From positions 1 through 6,802 of the forward strand of contig CAMGPO010000066.1 in NCBI GenBank assembly GCA_946060825.1: 6,802 bases of DNA, in the 5' to 3' direction. Shown piece by piece: positions 1 to 5,918 of this stretch. The first letter of the stretch is position 1. The number at the start of each line of letters is the position of its first letter. The stretch is from an uncultured Clostridia bacterium (GTDB lineage: Bacteria > Bacillota > Clostridia > Oscillospirales > Oscillospiraceae). The notes below the pieces were generated by a model. That model ran no database searches. It saw only the letters and a list, made by a program, of their open reading frames with translations, and was not told the origin of the DNA. The translations under genes were made by a program, and so were the position numbers.

Positions 1-1158
1 CTTTTCCTCGAGACGGCGCTCCACCGTCTCCCGGATCAGCATATAGATGACCGCGAAGACCGGCACACCAAGGAGCATTCCGATGAAGCCGAACATTCCG
101 CCGAAGATCGTGATGGAAACCAGGATCCAGAAGCTGGGCAGGCCGACGGCATCGCCCAGGATACGCGGACCAATGACATTGCCGTCAAGCTGCTGCAGCA
201 AAAGGACAAAGATCAGGAAGTAGAGCGCTTTCATCGGATCCACCAGAAGAATCAGCAGAGCCGACGGAACCGCACCGATGAAGGGGCCAAAGAACGGAAT
301 CACATTGGTAACACCGATGATGGTGGCGATCAGCGGCGGATAGGGCAGTTTAAAGATCGACATACCGATGTAGCAGAGGATGCCGATGATGAGAGAGTCC
401 AGGATCTTGCCGGTGATGAAGCCGCTGAACATCTTGTTGGAATGGGCGCAGACCTCAAAGAGGCGGTCGGCCTTGCTGCGCTTCATAAAGGCGACGATGA
501 TTTTCTTCGCCTGGGCCTGGAATTTCTCTTTGGAGATCAGCATATAGATCGCAGCGACAGCTCCGATCAATACATTCATGACGCTCTTGATTACGCTATA
601 GACCTGAGTAGTAATATTGACCATCAGAGAGTCGAGATTTCCGATGACACTGACCTGGAACCAGTTCTCCAACCCGGCATAGGCTTTTTCATAAACCGTG
701 TTGATGATACCGGCGTACTCCGGGTAGTCCGCCGCAAGATTCTGCACCCACTTCTGGGCGGTCTTGTAATACTGCGGCATATTGGAGACGATACCGGTGA
801 CACTGTCACCCAGGTTGGGCAGCAGCAGGGCGAAGAAGCCATAGATCACGGCGATGCCGGCAAGAAAGGCAGCGACCACGCTGAGTCCGCGGCCAACGGA
901 GCGGACGTTCTTCTCGCTGAGCTTCCACTTCCGCAGCACGGGCTGGAGATTGCGCTCCACAAACACCATCACCGGGTTCAGCACATAGGCAAAGACGATG
1001 CCGTAGATCACCGGTGAGGCGATTCTGAGAATCCGGTTGCAGAGGGAAAAGAAACCGGTCAGGTTGGAAAACACCGCCCAGGCGACGATGCCGATGAACA
1101 GCACGCAGAGGATGGTGATGCCCCAGTAAAAATATTGCGGATTGCGTTTGAACTTCAT
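1..1158 (-). CDS. AI-2E family transporter (PerM/YdiK-like membrane protein), 3' end cut by window edge
   Basis: Polytopic inner-membrane protein of the AI-2E transporter (formerly UPF0118) family; members are linked to autoinducer-2 export, Na+/H+ antiport or solute export, so the substrate cannot be named. Reading from ATG at 1158, 386 residues are open to the edge. Hydrophobic segments lie near 11-30, 46-66, 92-113 and 187-207, with a soluble stretch at about 114-186, then the conserved C-terminal block: FSGFITGKILDSLIIG (244-259), a YPPLIA...NVIPFFGPFIG segment (273-294), and QQLDGNVIGPRILG (322-335) followed by a glycine-rich membrane segment ending LLGVPVFAV (362-370). Family proteins run about 340-420 residues, so only a few C-terminal residues should be missing. 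The start is supported by GAAGGGGG about 7 nt upstream and by a promoter at 1189-1217. It lies 68 nt downstream of nfo on the same strand but appears to be transcribed on its own. The family call is firm; the function is not. Confidence 0.93.
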   Translation of the reverse strand, partial: MKFKRNPQYFYWGITILCVLFIGIVAWAVFSNLTGFFSLCNRILRIASPVIYGIVFAYVLNPVMVFVERNLQPVLRKWKLSEKNVRSVGRGLSVVAAFLAGIAVIYGFFALLLPNLGDSVTGIVSNMPQYYKTAQKWVQNLAADYPEYAGIINTVYEKAYAGLENWFQVSVIGNLDSLMVNITTQVYSVIKSVMNVLIGAVAAIYMLISKEKFQAQAKKIIVAFMKRSKADRLFEVCAHSNKMFSGFITGKILDSLIIGILCYIGMSIFKLPYPPLIATIIGVTNVIPFFGPFIGAVPSALLILLVDPMKALYFLIFVLLLQQLDGNVIGPRILGDAVGLPSFWILVSITIFGGMFGFIGMLLGVPVFAVIYMLIRETVERRLEEK

Positions 1159-1188
1159 CGGGATGCCCCCTTCGCCGGAACTGAATCA

Positions 1189-1217
1189 ACTGTAACACAC
1201 GCACCGTTTTCCGTCAA
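1189..1217 (-). promoter_or_regulatory. Sigma-A-type promoter of the AI-2E family gene
   Basis: On the minus strand, TTGACG (1217-1212) and TACAGT (1194-1189) are separated by exactly 17 nt. A TG one base before the -10 gives an extended -10 box. The predicted start near 1182 would leave a leader of about 24 nt carrying the GAAGGGGG ribosome-binding site. The promoter sits in the 68-nt gap after nfo, so the transporter gene can be expressed without read-through from nfo. Confidence 0.7.
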
Positions 1218-1226
1218 GAAATACCG

Positions 1227-2054
1227 TTATTTTCCGCCGCGCAGCAGAGCAATCTCCGCCGCGTAGCCGGGCAGCTCGTTGGGCGTTTCCAGCACCATCG
1301 GCAGCTCCCGCAAAGCCGGATGGGCCGCGATCCGGTGGAAAATTCCCTCTCCAAGACTTCCCTGCCCCAGCTTTTCATGGCGGTCCTTATGGCTGGCAAA
1401 GGGATTCTTGCTGTCGTTCAGGTGGAGAGCCTTGAGCCGGTGCAGACCCACGACACGGTCAAATTCCGTCAGAACGCCGTCAAGATCGGTGACAATATCG
1501 TAGCCGCCGTCATAGACGTGGCACGTGTCCAAGCAGACACCCATCCGCTCCGGATAGTCGCAGCGGTCAAGGATTTCCCGCAGTTCTTCAAAGCGGCCGC
1601 CGATTTCGCTGCCCTTGCCGGCCATGGTCTCGAGCAGCACCGTGGTCTGCTGGCTCTCCCACATGATCGCATTCAGCGTCTCCGCGATCATGGCAATGCC
1701 GGCCTCCACGCCCTGACCCACATGGCTGCCGGGATGGAAGTTGTAGTAATTGCCCGGCACGGCCTCCATCCTGTGGAGATCGTCCGTCATGGTTTCCAGA
1801 GCAAATTCCCGTGTCCGCGGCTCGGCGGAGCAGGGGTTAATCGTATAAGGCGCGTGGGCCACGATGGGACCGAACTGGTGCTCCCGCATCCAGGCGCAGA
1901 GGGCCGCCGCGTCCGCAGGATCGAGGGCCTTGGCCCGGCCGCCCCGGGGATTTCTCGTAAAAAACTGAAAGGTGTCCGCGCCGATGGACGACGCCGTCTT
2001 TCCCATGGCGAGGAAGCCCGCCGAGGAGGAAAGGTGACAGCCGAAGTATGCCAT
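1227..2054 (-). CDS. nfo: Deoxyribonuclease IV (endonuclease IV, AP endonuclease)
   Basis: Cytoplasmic zinc-dependent AP endonuclease of base excision repair; it cuts 5' of abasic sites and cleans blocked 3' ends. The 275-residue TIM-barrel protein is the usual family length (about 280). All nine ligands of the trinuclear zinc site can be placed: H67 (AHAPY), H107 (FHPGSH), E142 (LLETMAG), D176 and H179 (LDTCH), H211 (HLNDSK), D224 and H226 (KDRHEK) and E256 (VLETPN). The frame is open 25 codons further upstream to 2129, but the start at 2054 is preferred: MAYFGCHLS fits the family N-terminus, GGAGG lies 7 nt before the ATG, and the predicted transcription start lies downstream of the longer start. 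It is divergent from the WYL regulator with a 106-nt shared gap. No clear terminator follows it. The enzyme is expected to be fully active. Confidence 0.97.
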   Translation of the reverse strand: MAYFGCHLSSSAGFLAMGKTASSIGADTFQFFTRNPRGGRAKALDPADAAALCAWMREHQFGPIVAHAPYTINPCSAEPRTREFALETMTDDLHRMEAVPGNYYNFHPGSHVGQGVEAGIAMIAETLNAIMWESQQTTVLLETMAGKGSEIGGRFEELREILDRCDYPERMGVCLDTCHVYDGGYDIVTDLDGVLTEFDRVVGLHRLKALHLNDSKNPFASHKDRHEKLGQGSLGEGIFHRIAAHPALRELPMVLETPNELPGYAAEIALLRGGK

Positions 2055-2061
2055 AGTATCG

Positions 2062-2066
2062 CCTCC
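2062..2066 (-). promoter_or_regulatory. Ribosome-binding site that fixes the nfo start
   Basis: GGAGG on the minus strand, 7 nt before the ATG at 2054. It decides against the in-frame ATG at 2129, which would put 25 atypical residues ahead of the conserved N-terminus and would lie upstream of the promoter. Confidence 0.8.
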
Positions 2067-2076
2067 GATTTGCTCT

Positions 2077-2105
2077 ATCATATCACAGCAGAGAAAAAAT
2101 CGCAA
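2077..2105 (-). promoter_or_regulatory. Sigma-A-type promoter of nfo
   Basis: TTGCGA (2105-2100), a 17-nt spacer, then TATGAT (2082-2077) on the minus strand, with TG one base before the -10 (extended -10). Transcription should start near 2070, giving a very short leader holding little more than the GGAGG at 2066-2062. No operator-like palindrome is visible around it, so constitutive expression is the simplest reading. Confidence 0.75.
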
Positions 2106-2133
2106 AGAGATTGTTTCTTTTTTTGTCAAGCTG

Positions 2134-2142
2134 TGCTATGGT
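2134..2142 (+). promoter_or_regulatory. Possible extended -10 promoter of the WYL regulator
   Basis: TGCTATGGT on the plus strand has the TGnTAtnnT form of an extended -10. The matching -35 region is poor (TTTCTT at 17-nt spacing; TTGTTT at 2111-2116 is 20 nt away). Transcription would begin near 2149, directly at the GGAGG ribosome-binding site. This short spacing to the site lowers confidence. Confidence 0.35.
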
Positions 2143-2160
2143 AGGGACGGAGGTGATTCC

Positions 2161-3138
2161 ATGCCGAAATCGGAAAATCAGAAGAAGAAGCTTCTGCTGC
2201 TCAAGGCTTTCTTTGAACGGGAGACCGACGAAAACCATCCTGCATCCATGGCAGATATTCTGGAGTATCTGGCAGCCCAGGACGTCCACGCCGAGCGCAA
2301 AAGCGTCTACTCGGACATCCAGACGCTGCAGGAGTGCGGCATGGACATCGTCGCTCTGCGGGGCAAGACCGGCGGCTACTATCTGGCCTCCCGGGAATTT
2401 GAGCTTCCGGAGCTGAAGCTGCTGGTGGACGCCGTCCAGTCCTCCAAATTTCTGACCGACCGGAAATCTCTGGCCCTGATCCGAAAGCTGGAGAGTCTGG
2501 CCAGTCGCCATGAGGCCAGCCAGCTCCGGCGGCAGGTGGTCGTCCGGGGCCGGGTCAAGACCATGAACGAGAGCATCTACTATAACGTCGACCGCATCCA
2601 CGACGCCATCGCGGAGAATTCCCAGATCCGCTTCCGCTACTACGACTGGGGCGTCGACGGCCAGCGGCACTACCGGGAAGGCTGCTATGTCGCCAGCCCC
2701 TACGCTCTCTGCTGGGACGACGAGAACTACTACCTGATCGCCCACTCGGAGCGCCACGGCATCACCCACTACCGGGTGGACAAGATGGACAGCATCATCC
2801 GAACCGGCCAGCCCCGTGTACAGACCGAGGAGAGCAAAAACCTGAACCTGGCCGACTATGCAAAAAAGGTATTCGGGATGTTCGGCGGCAGTGAGCTGAA
2901 CGTCCGCCTGCGGTTTCACAACAGCCTGGCCGGCGTGGTCATCGACCGGTTTGGCCACGACAGTATGCTGATTCCCGACGGGCCGGAGCATTTCATTTTC
3001 CGCACCAGCGTGGTGGATTCGCCCCTGTTTCTCGGCTGGGTTGCTGGCTTCGGCCAAAAGGTGCAGATCCTCAGTCCCCAGTCTCTGGTGGACGAATACC
3101 GGGCCATGCTGGCCGATACGCTGACCCTCTATCCGTGA
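2161..3138 (+). CDS. WYL-domain transcriptional regulator (winged HTH + WYL + WCX)
   Basis: Cytoplasmic DNA-binding regulator of 325 residues, typical for the HTH-WYL family (about 300-330). The N-terminal winged helix-turn-helix spans roughly residues 8-80 (ADILEYLAAQ, then the recognition-helix region ERKSVYSDIQTLQECG, then a wing ending TGGYYLA). The WYL domain is at about 137-217: INESIYY-like entry at 136-141, IRFRYYDW (157-164), ASPYALCWDDENYYLIA (178-194) and HYRVDKM (203-209). The C-terminal WCX extension (about 245-323) contains LRFHNSLAGVVIDRFG. WYL domains commonly sense nucleic acids or other ligands, and many such regulators control DNA-damage, phage-defence or stress genes. Start: GGAGG 7 nt before the ATG. 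It is divergent from nfo, so nfo or itself is a possible target, but this is inference. The family call is firm; the target is unknown. Confidence 0.93.
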   Translation: MPKSENQKKKLLLLKAFFERETDENHPASMADILEYLAAQDVHAERKSVYSDIQTLQECGMDIVALRGKTGGYYLASREFELPELKLLVDAVQSSKFLTDRKSLALIRKLESLASRHEASQLRRQVVVRGRVKTMNESIYYNVDRIHDAIAENSQIRFRYYDWGVDGQRHYREGCYVASPYALCWDDENYYLIAHSERHGITHYRVDKMDSIIRTGQPRVQTEESKNLNLADYAKKVFGMFGGSELNVRLRFHNSLAGVVIDRFGHDSMLIPDGPEHFIFRTSVVDSPLFLGWVAGFGQKVQILSPQSLVDEYRAMLADTLTLYP

Positions 3139-3140
3139 CA

Positions 3141-3173
3141 AAAGGACGTCCTTCCGATGGAAGGACGTCCTTT
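3141..3173. terminator. Bidirectional hairpin terminator between convergent genes
   Basis: A perfect 15-bp stem (3141-3155 with 3159-3173) around a GAT loop begins 2 nt after the WYL stop and ends 5 nt before the stop of the gene on the other strand. Each arm ends in A or T runs (AAAGG...CCTTT), so both transcripts get only a 3-4 base U tract; the tails are short for a canonical intrinsic terminator. Each arm also holds the 12-base palindrome AAGGACGTCCTT (3142-3153 and 3161-3172). Confidence 0.75.
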
Positions 3174-3178
3174 GATTC

Positions 3179-3799
3179 TCAGGAGAAACTTCTCCGGATC
3201 AGTTCGGTCAGGATGTCGGCCCCGTGTTCCAAGGCGGCCTTGCGGAAGTCCATCTCCGGGTCGCCGAGGCAGGGCAACGGCGCTGCGCCCACGCCGATCC
3301 GGCAGCCGAGGCGCGGGCAGTAGGGCTCCGGCAGCTGACCGTCGGCCACCATACCCAGAACCTCACAGATGGCGGCGGCACAGCGCTCCGCCAGCGCTTC
3401 CGCGCCGGGAGAAACGTCGGTCACGGCCGCCCGTCCCGCCTTGTCCGGCAGCAGACAGATTTCAACCGCCGGTGGAAGATCGGGCAAATCCGCCCGGCCG
3501 TCCCAGAAGAGCAGGCTGAAACTGCGGCAGCCCGCCTCCACCGCCCTCGCGGCGGCCGTCAGAACCATGGCGCAGGCCGCGTCATGGCCCCAGGGATGGC
3601 AAATCCCGTTTTCCGTCTTCTGTGGCTCCATCCGGGCCGCAAGGCAAAGGGAGGTCTCGCTCTCCGGCGATGCCAGCAGGATGCCGACCTCCCGCCGAAG
3701 GAGAGAGAAGCCAAGCTGCTCTGACCGCCTTGCCAGCCAGTCTTCCGGCTCTGCAAGCTCATGGAGGGTGCGGTATTCCCGCAAAAGAGCTGTATCCAT
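3179..3799 (-). CDS. Degenerate, shortened M20D (HipO-like) amidohydrolase homologue
   Basis: A 206-residue protein that at first looks unassignable. Read in order, it follows the M20D peptidase/amidohydrolase pattern: LHELAEPEDW (12-21, family LHxxPELSFEE), VGILL (38-42), LAARMEP (53-59, family LRADMDALP), HPWGHDAACAM (68-78, family HACGHDxHTAM), and a C-terminal LGDPEMDFRKAALEHGADIL (178-197, family LHxPxFDFDEEALPIGxxLL). The metal site is mostly lost: the motif Cys is W70, only H72 remains, the Glu pair of QPAEE is absent, and the C-terminal His is not visible. About 180 residues, including the lid/dimerisation domain, are missing compared with a typical ~390-residue enzyme. It is therefore probably not a metallohydrolase; a binding or structural role is possible. 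It is the last gene of the operon, starting 2 nt after the SDR stop with no clear ribosome-binding site, so translational coupling is likely. The reading frame is intact with host-like composition. The CDS is sure; the homology is by eye. Confidence 0.82.
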   Translation of the reverse strand: MDTALLREYRTLHELAEPEDWLARRSEQLGFSLLRREVGILLASPESETSLCLAARMEPQKTENGICHPWGHDAACAMVLTAAARAVEAGCRSFSLLFWDGRADLPDLPPAVEICLLPDKAGRAAVTDVSPGAEALAERCAAAICEVLGMVADGQLPEPYCPRLGCRIGVGAAPLPCLGDPEMDFRKAALEHGADILTELIRRSFS

Positions 3800-3801
3800 G
3801 G

Positions 3802-4599
3802 CTATTTGGCGTAGAGCTGGTAGACAAGCCAGCTCAGGAACCGCACCGGCAGCAGCCGGGAAAGCATGACGAAAAACTTGTAATCCACGCGAATGGCATA
3901 GAGTGGCTTGACCTTCTTTTTGAGAGCCAGGCTGGCGATATAAGCGCCGGCCTTCGACGGCTCCATGCCGTTCTGCTCGTCGTGCTCCATCTTCTCCACG
4001 GAGCGGGCGATCCGCCCGCCGTAGACCTCGTCGCCCCAGGCCTGCTTCTCCCGGGCGGCAGTGAAGCCCGTCCGGATATCACCGGGCATGACGGCGCAGA
4101 CGGTGACGCCGTAGGGCCGCACCTCGTTGGCGAGGGCCTGGGAATAGGCGTTGATGGCCGCCTTGGAGGCAGAATAGAAGGCCTGGAACGGGATGGCAAT
4201 CGGCGCGGCCACGGAGCTGAGGTTGACGATCCGTCCATGTCCGGCCTCCCGCATATGGGGCAGCACCGCATGGCAGACGTTGACCATACCGAAGAAGTTG
4301 ACCTCCATCTGCTTCCGGGCTTCCTCCGGCTCCGTAAACTCGATGGCGCCGGAGATGCCGAAGCCCGCGTTGTTGACAAGGATATCAATGTGGTCCTCCC
4401 GCTCGAGGACGGCATTCACCGCCGCCTCGATCGTCTCCGGCTTCGTCACGTCGCCGGAGAGGTGGGTGATTCCCTCGTGCTCCGCCGGCTTGCGGCTCAT
4501 CTCGTAGACCGTGCAGCCCGCACGGTGCAAGGCCCGGGCCGTCTCGAGGCCAATACCGGAACTGCCGCCGGTCAGAAATACGACCTTACACCTGGGCAC
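3802..4599 (-). CDS. Classical short-chain dehydrogenase/reductase (3-ketosphinganine reductase-like candidate)
   Basis: NAD(P)-dependent Rossmann-fold oxidoreductase, 265 residues from a GTG start. The cofactor motif TGGSSGIG is at 10-17, D50 follows strand 3, NNAG is at 76-79, N101 is the catalytic-tetrad Asn, S129 the catalytic Ser, and YSASK (142-146) supplies Tyr142 and Lys146; MPGDIRT (171-177) follows. Arg36 after strand 2 (SRKP) favours NADPH. The C-terminal part (about 240-265, KFFVMLSRLLPVRFLSWLVY) is hydrophobic and basic, suggesting membrane association, as in reductases of long-chain lipids. The start overlaps the end of the upstream synthase gene by 14 nt, with GAAGGTGA just ahead of the GTG, so the two are translationally linked. 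In this context it would reduce the ketone made by the synthase to an alcohol. SDR membership is certain; the substrate is inferred, and a general 3-oxoacyl or carbonyl reductase remains possible. Confidence 0.93.
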   Translation of the reverse strand: MPRCKVVFLTGGSSGIGLETARALHRAGCTVYEMSRKPAEHEGITHLSGDVTKPETIEAAVNAVLEREDHIDILVNNAGFGISGAIEFTEPEEARKQMEVNFFGMVNVCHAVLPHMREAGHGRIVNLSSVAAPIAIPFQAFYSASKAAINAYSQALANEVRPYGVTVCAVMPGDIRTGFTAAREKQAWGDEVYGGRIARSVEKMEHDEQNGMEPSKAGAYIASLALKKKVKPLYAIRVDYKFFVMLSRLLPVRFLSWLVYQLYAK

Positions 4600-5761
4600 A
4601 AATCACCTTCGCCATAATCTCCGCCGCCTCGTCGATCAGCGGCTCCGTCAGCGTAGCCATAAAGCTTGTCCGCAGCAGGCACTCCGACGGCGCACAGGCC
4701 GGCGGCAGCACCGCGTTGACATAGACACCGTTTTCGTAGATCTCTTTCTGGATGGCCAGCGTCCGCATAGCCTCGTAGGTGTAGATTGGGATAATGGGCG
4801 TCGTGGACTCCATGATCGGGATGCCCTTCTCCTTGTAGACCTTCCGGCCATAGGCCGCCAGATCCGAGAGGTGCTGCACCAGTTCCGGATGCTTCTCGAT
4901 GTAGCGCAGAGAGGCCAGAGCGACGGCGCAGTTGGCGGGCGGGATAGAGGCAGAGAAGATATGGGGCCGGGAGGCATGGCGCACATAGTCGCAGATCCGT
5001 GCGCTGGCCGCCATATAGCCGCCCAGGGAGGCCAGGGACTTGGAGAAGGTGCCCATGTAGATGTCCACCTCGTCCTCAAGGCCGAAATGGCTGGCCGTGC
5101 CGCGGCCGCCCTCGCCGATGACACCGAGACCGTGGGCGTCATCCACCATAACCCGGGCGCCGTACTGCTTCGCAAGGCGGCAGATCTCCGGCAGGTTTGC
5201 GATGTCGCCACCCATAGAGAAGACGCCGTCGGTCACAATCAGCGCGCCGGCGTTCTCCGGCACCTGCTGGAGCAGTTTTTCCAGGTGGCCCATATCCGAA
5301 TGACGGTAGCGCACCATCTTGCCATAGCTCAGCTTGCAGCCGTCATAGATGGAGGCGTGGTTTTCCCGGTCGCAGATCACATAGTCGCCCTTGCCGACAA
5401 TGGCCGAGATGATGCCCAGATTGGACTGGAAGCCAGTGGAGAAGGTCACGACACCGTCCTTATGTAAAAACCTCGCCAACTCTGCCTCCATCTCCAGATG
5501 CATGGTCAGCGTGCCGTTGAGAAAACGGGAGCCACTGCAGCCGGTGCCGTACTGCTCCAGAGCATGGACGCCCGCCTCGATGATCTCCGGATTGGTCGTC
5601 AGGCCCAGATAGTTGTTGGAGCCGAGCATGATGCGGCGCTTGCCCTCCATGATGACTTCCCTGTCCTGCCGGGACTCCAGTGCCCGGAAATAGGGATAGA
5701 GATCCTTTTCGCGGATCTCATCCGCCAGATTCTTTTCATAGCATTTTGCGAATATATCCAA
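4586..5761 (-). CDS. Serine palmitoyltransferase-like alpha-oxoamine synthase (PLP-dependent)
   Basis: A PLP enzyme of the alpha-oxoamine synthase family, which condenses an amino acid with an acyl thioester and releases CO2. From the TTG at 5761 it has 391 residues, the usual family length. Visible landmarks: YPYFR (22-26), LGSNNYLGL (46-54), GSRFLNGT (77-84), NHASIYDG (134-141, His135 stacks on PLP), DDAHG (207-211, Asp207 and His210), and GTFSKSLASLGG (237-248, Lys241 forms the Schiff base). PPACAPS (353-359) precedes Arg364, which should bind the substrate carboxylate. The YPYFR, SRFLNGT and GTFSKSLAS motifs match bacterial serine palmitoyltransferases better than 2-amino-3-ketobutyrate ligase, whose lysine motif reads GTLGKALGG. 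Longer starts are open (to 5977), but AAGGAGG 7 nt before the TTG and the family N-terminus (DIFAKCYE) favour 5761; ATG at 5779 is the alternative. First gene of the operon. Family sure; serine/palmitoyl specificity inferred. Confidence 0.92.
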   Translation of the reverse strand: MDIFAKCYEKNLADEIREKDLYPYFRALESRQDREVIMEGKRRIMLGSNNYLGLTTNPEIIEAGVHALEQYGTGCSGSRFLNGTLTMHLEMEAELARFLHKDGVVTFSTGFQSNLGIISAIVGKGDYVICDRENHASIYDGCKLSYGKMVRYRHSDMGHLEKLLQQVPENAGALIVTDGVFSMGGDIANLPEICRLAKQYGARVMVDDAHGLGVIGEGGRGTASHFGLEDEVDIYMGTFSKSLASLGGYMAASARICDYVRHASRPHIFSASIPPANCAVALASLRYIEKHPELVQHLSDLAAYGRKVYKEKGIPIMESTTPIIPIYTYEAMRTLAIQKEIYENGVYVNAVLPPACAPSECLLRTSFMATLTEPLIDEAAEIMAKVICAQV

Positions 5762-5768
5762 ACAGATT

Positions 5769-5775
5769 CCTCCTT
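5769..5775 (-). promoter_or_regulatory. Ribosome-binding site selecting the TTG start of the synthase
   Basis: AAGGAGG on the minus strand, exactly 7 nt before TTG at 5761. Using the ATG at 5779 would place this perfect site inside the coding region and leave only a distant AGGAGAAG as the site. The site therefore supports the non-ATG start. Confidence 0.72.
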
Positions 5776-5800
5776 GCATACTTGCTGCTCTCTCTTCTCC

Positions 5801-5819
5801 TGAATTTCCAGGAAATTCA
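5801..5819. promoter_or_regulatory. Perfect 19-bp palindrome, candidate operator of the synthase operon
   Basis: TGAATTTCC-A-GGAAATTCA is a perfect 9-1-9 inverted repeat. It lies just downstream of the proposed -10 box (5831-5826) and covers the expected transcription start near 5819, a classic repressor position. It could instead fold as a small hairpin in the leader, but the 1-nt centre does not allow a full-length stem. No regulator gene in the window is obviously its partner; the WYL regulator at 2161 is the only candidate here and is 2.7 kb away. Confidence 0.55.
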
Positions 5820-5825
5820 TACGTA

Positions 5826-5855
5826 ATTCTATCACAATCTTCTCCAAAAAGTAAA
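5826..5855 (-). promoter_or_regulatory. Candidate promoter of the synthase-SDR-M20-like operon
   Basis: On the minus strand TAGAAT (5831-5826) is preceded by TG one base earlier, giving the extended -10 TGATAGAAT. TTACTT (5854-5849), 17 nt upstream, is a weak -35. The -35 coincides with the T-rich tail of the upstream gene's terminator. The predicted leader is about 58 nt and includes the palindrome at 5801-5819. Confidence 0.55.
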
Positions 5856-5877
5856 GGCGGTATCTCGCGATACCGCC
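5846..5877 (-). terminator. Rho-independent terminator of the lipoprotein gene
   Basis: A 9-bp GC-rich stem, GGCGGTATC (plus strand 5856-5864) with GATACCGCC (5869-5877), closes a 4-nt loop. On the minus strand it is followed by TTTACTTTTT (5855-5846). It lies about 42 nt after the lipoprotein stop and separates that gene from the synthase operon. Confidence 0.8.
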
Positions 5878-5918
5878 GGGATTCCGCAATATTCTTCCAA
5901 AAAGAGTTCGGATGGCGC

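Noticed and set aside
442..1017. Long open frame on the plus strand opposite the AI-2E gene
   Set aside because: It is antisense to a clear membrane-protein gene, has no ribosome-binding site, and reads as a low-information histidine/aspartate-rich shadow typical of GC-rich antisense frames. The same applies to the plus-strand frames opposite nfo, the SDR and the synthase.
2055..2129. 25-residue N-terminal extension of endonuclease IV
   Set aside because: It lies across the nfo promoter, has no good ribosome-binding site, and its sequence is not family-like; the GGAGG before 2054 is a better start.
2124..2129. Consensus TTGACA on the minus strand as the nfo -35
   Set aside because: No -10 box lies at a workable distance; TTGCGA at 2105-2100 is correctly spaced from the extended -10.
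3179..3799. Calling the M20-like gene an active peptidase or amidohydrolase
   Set aside because: The metal-ligand Cys and the Glu pair of the family motifs are absent, the C-terminal His is not visible, and about 180 residues including the lid domain are missing.
4586..5761. Naming the synthase kbl (glycine C-acetyltransferase) or bioF
   Set aside because: The Schiff-base motif GTFSKSLASLGG, together with YPYFR and SRFLNGT, fits serine palmitoyltransferase-like enzymes better. No threonine dehydrogenase or other biotin gene is nearby, and the neighbour is a ketone reductase.
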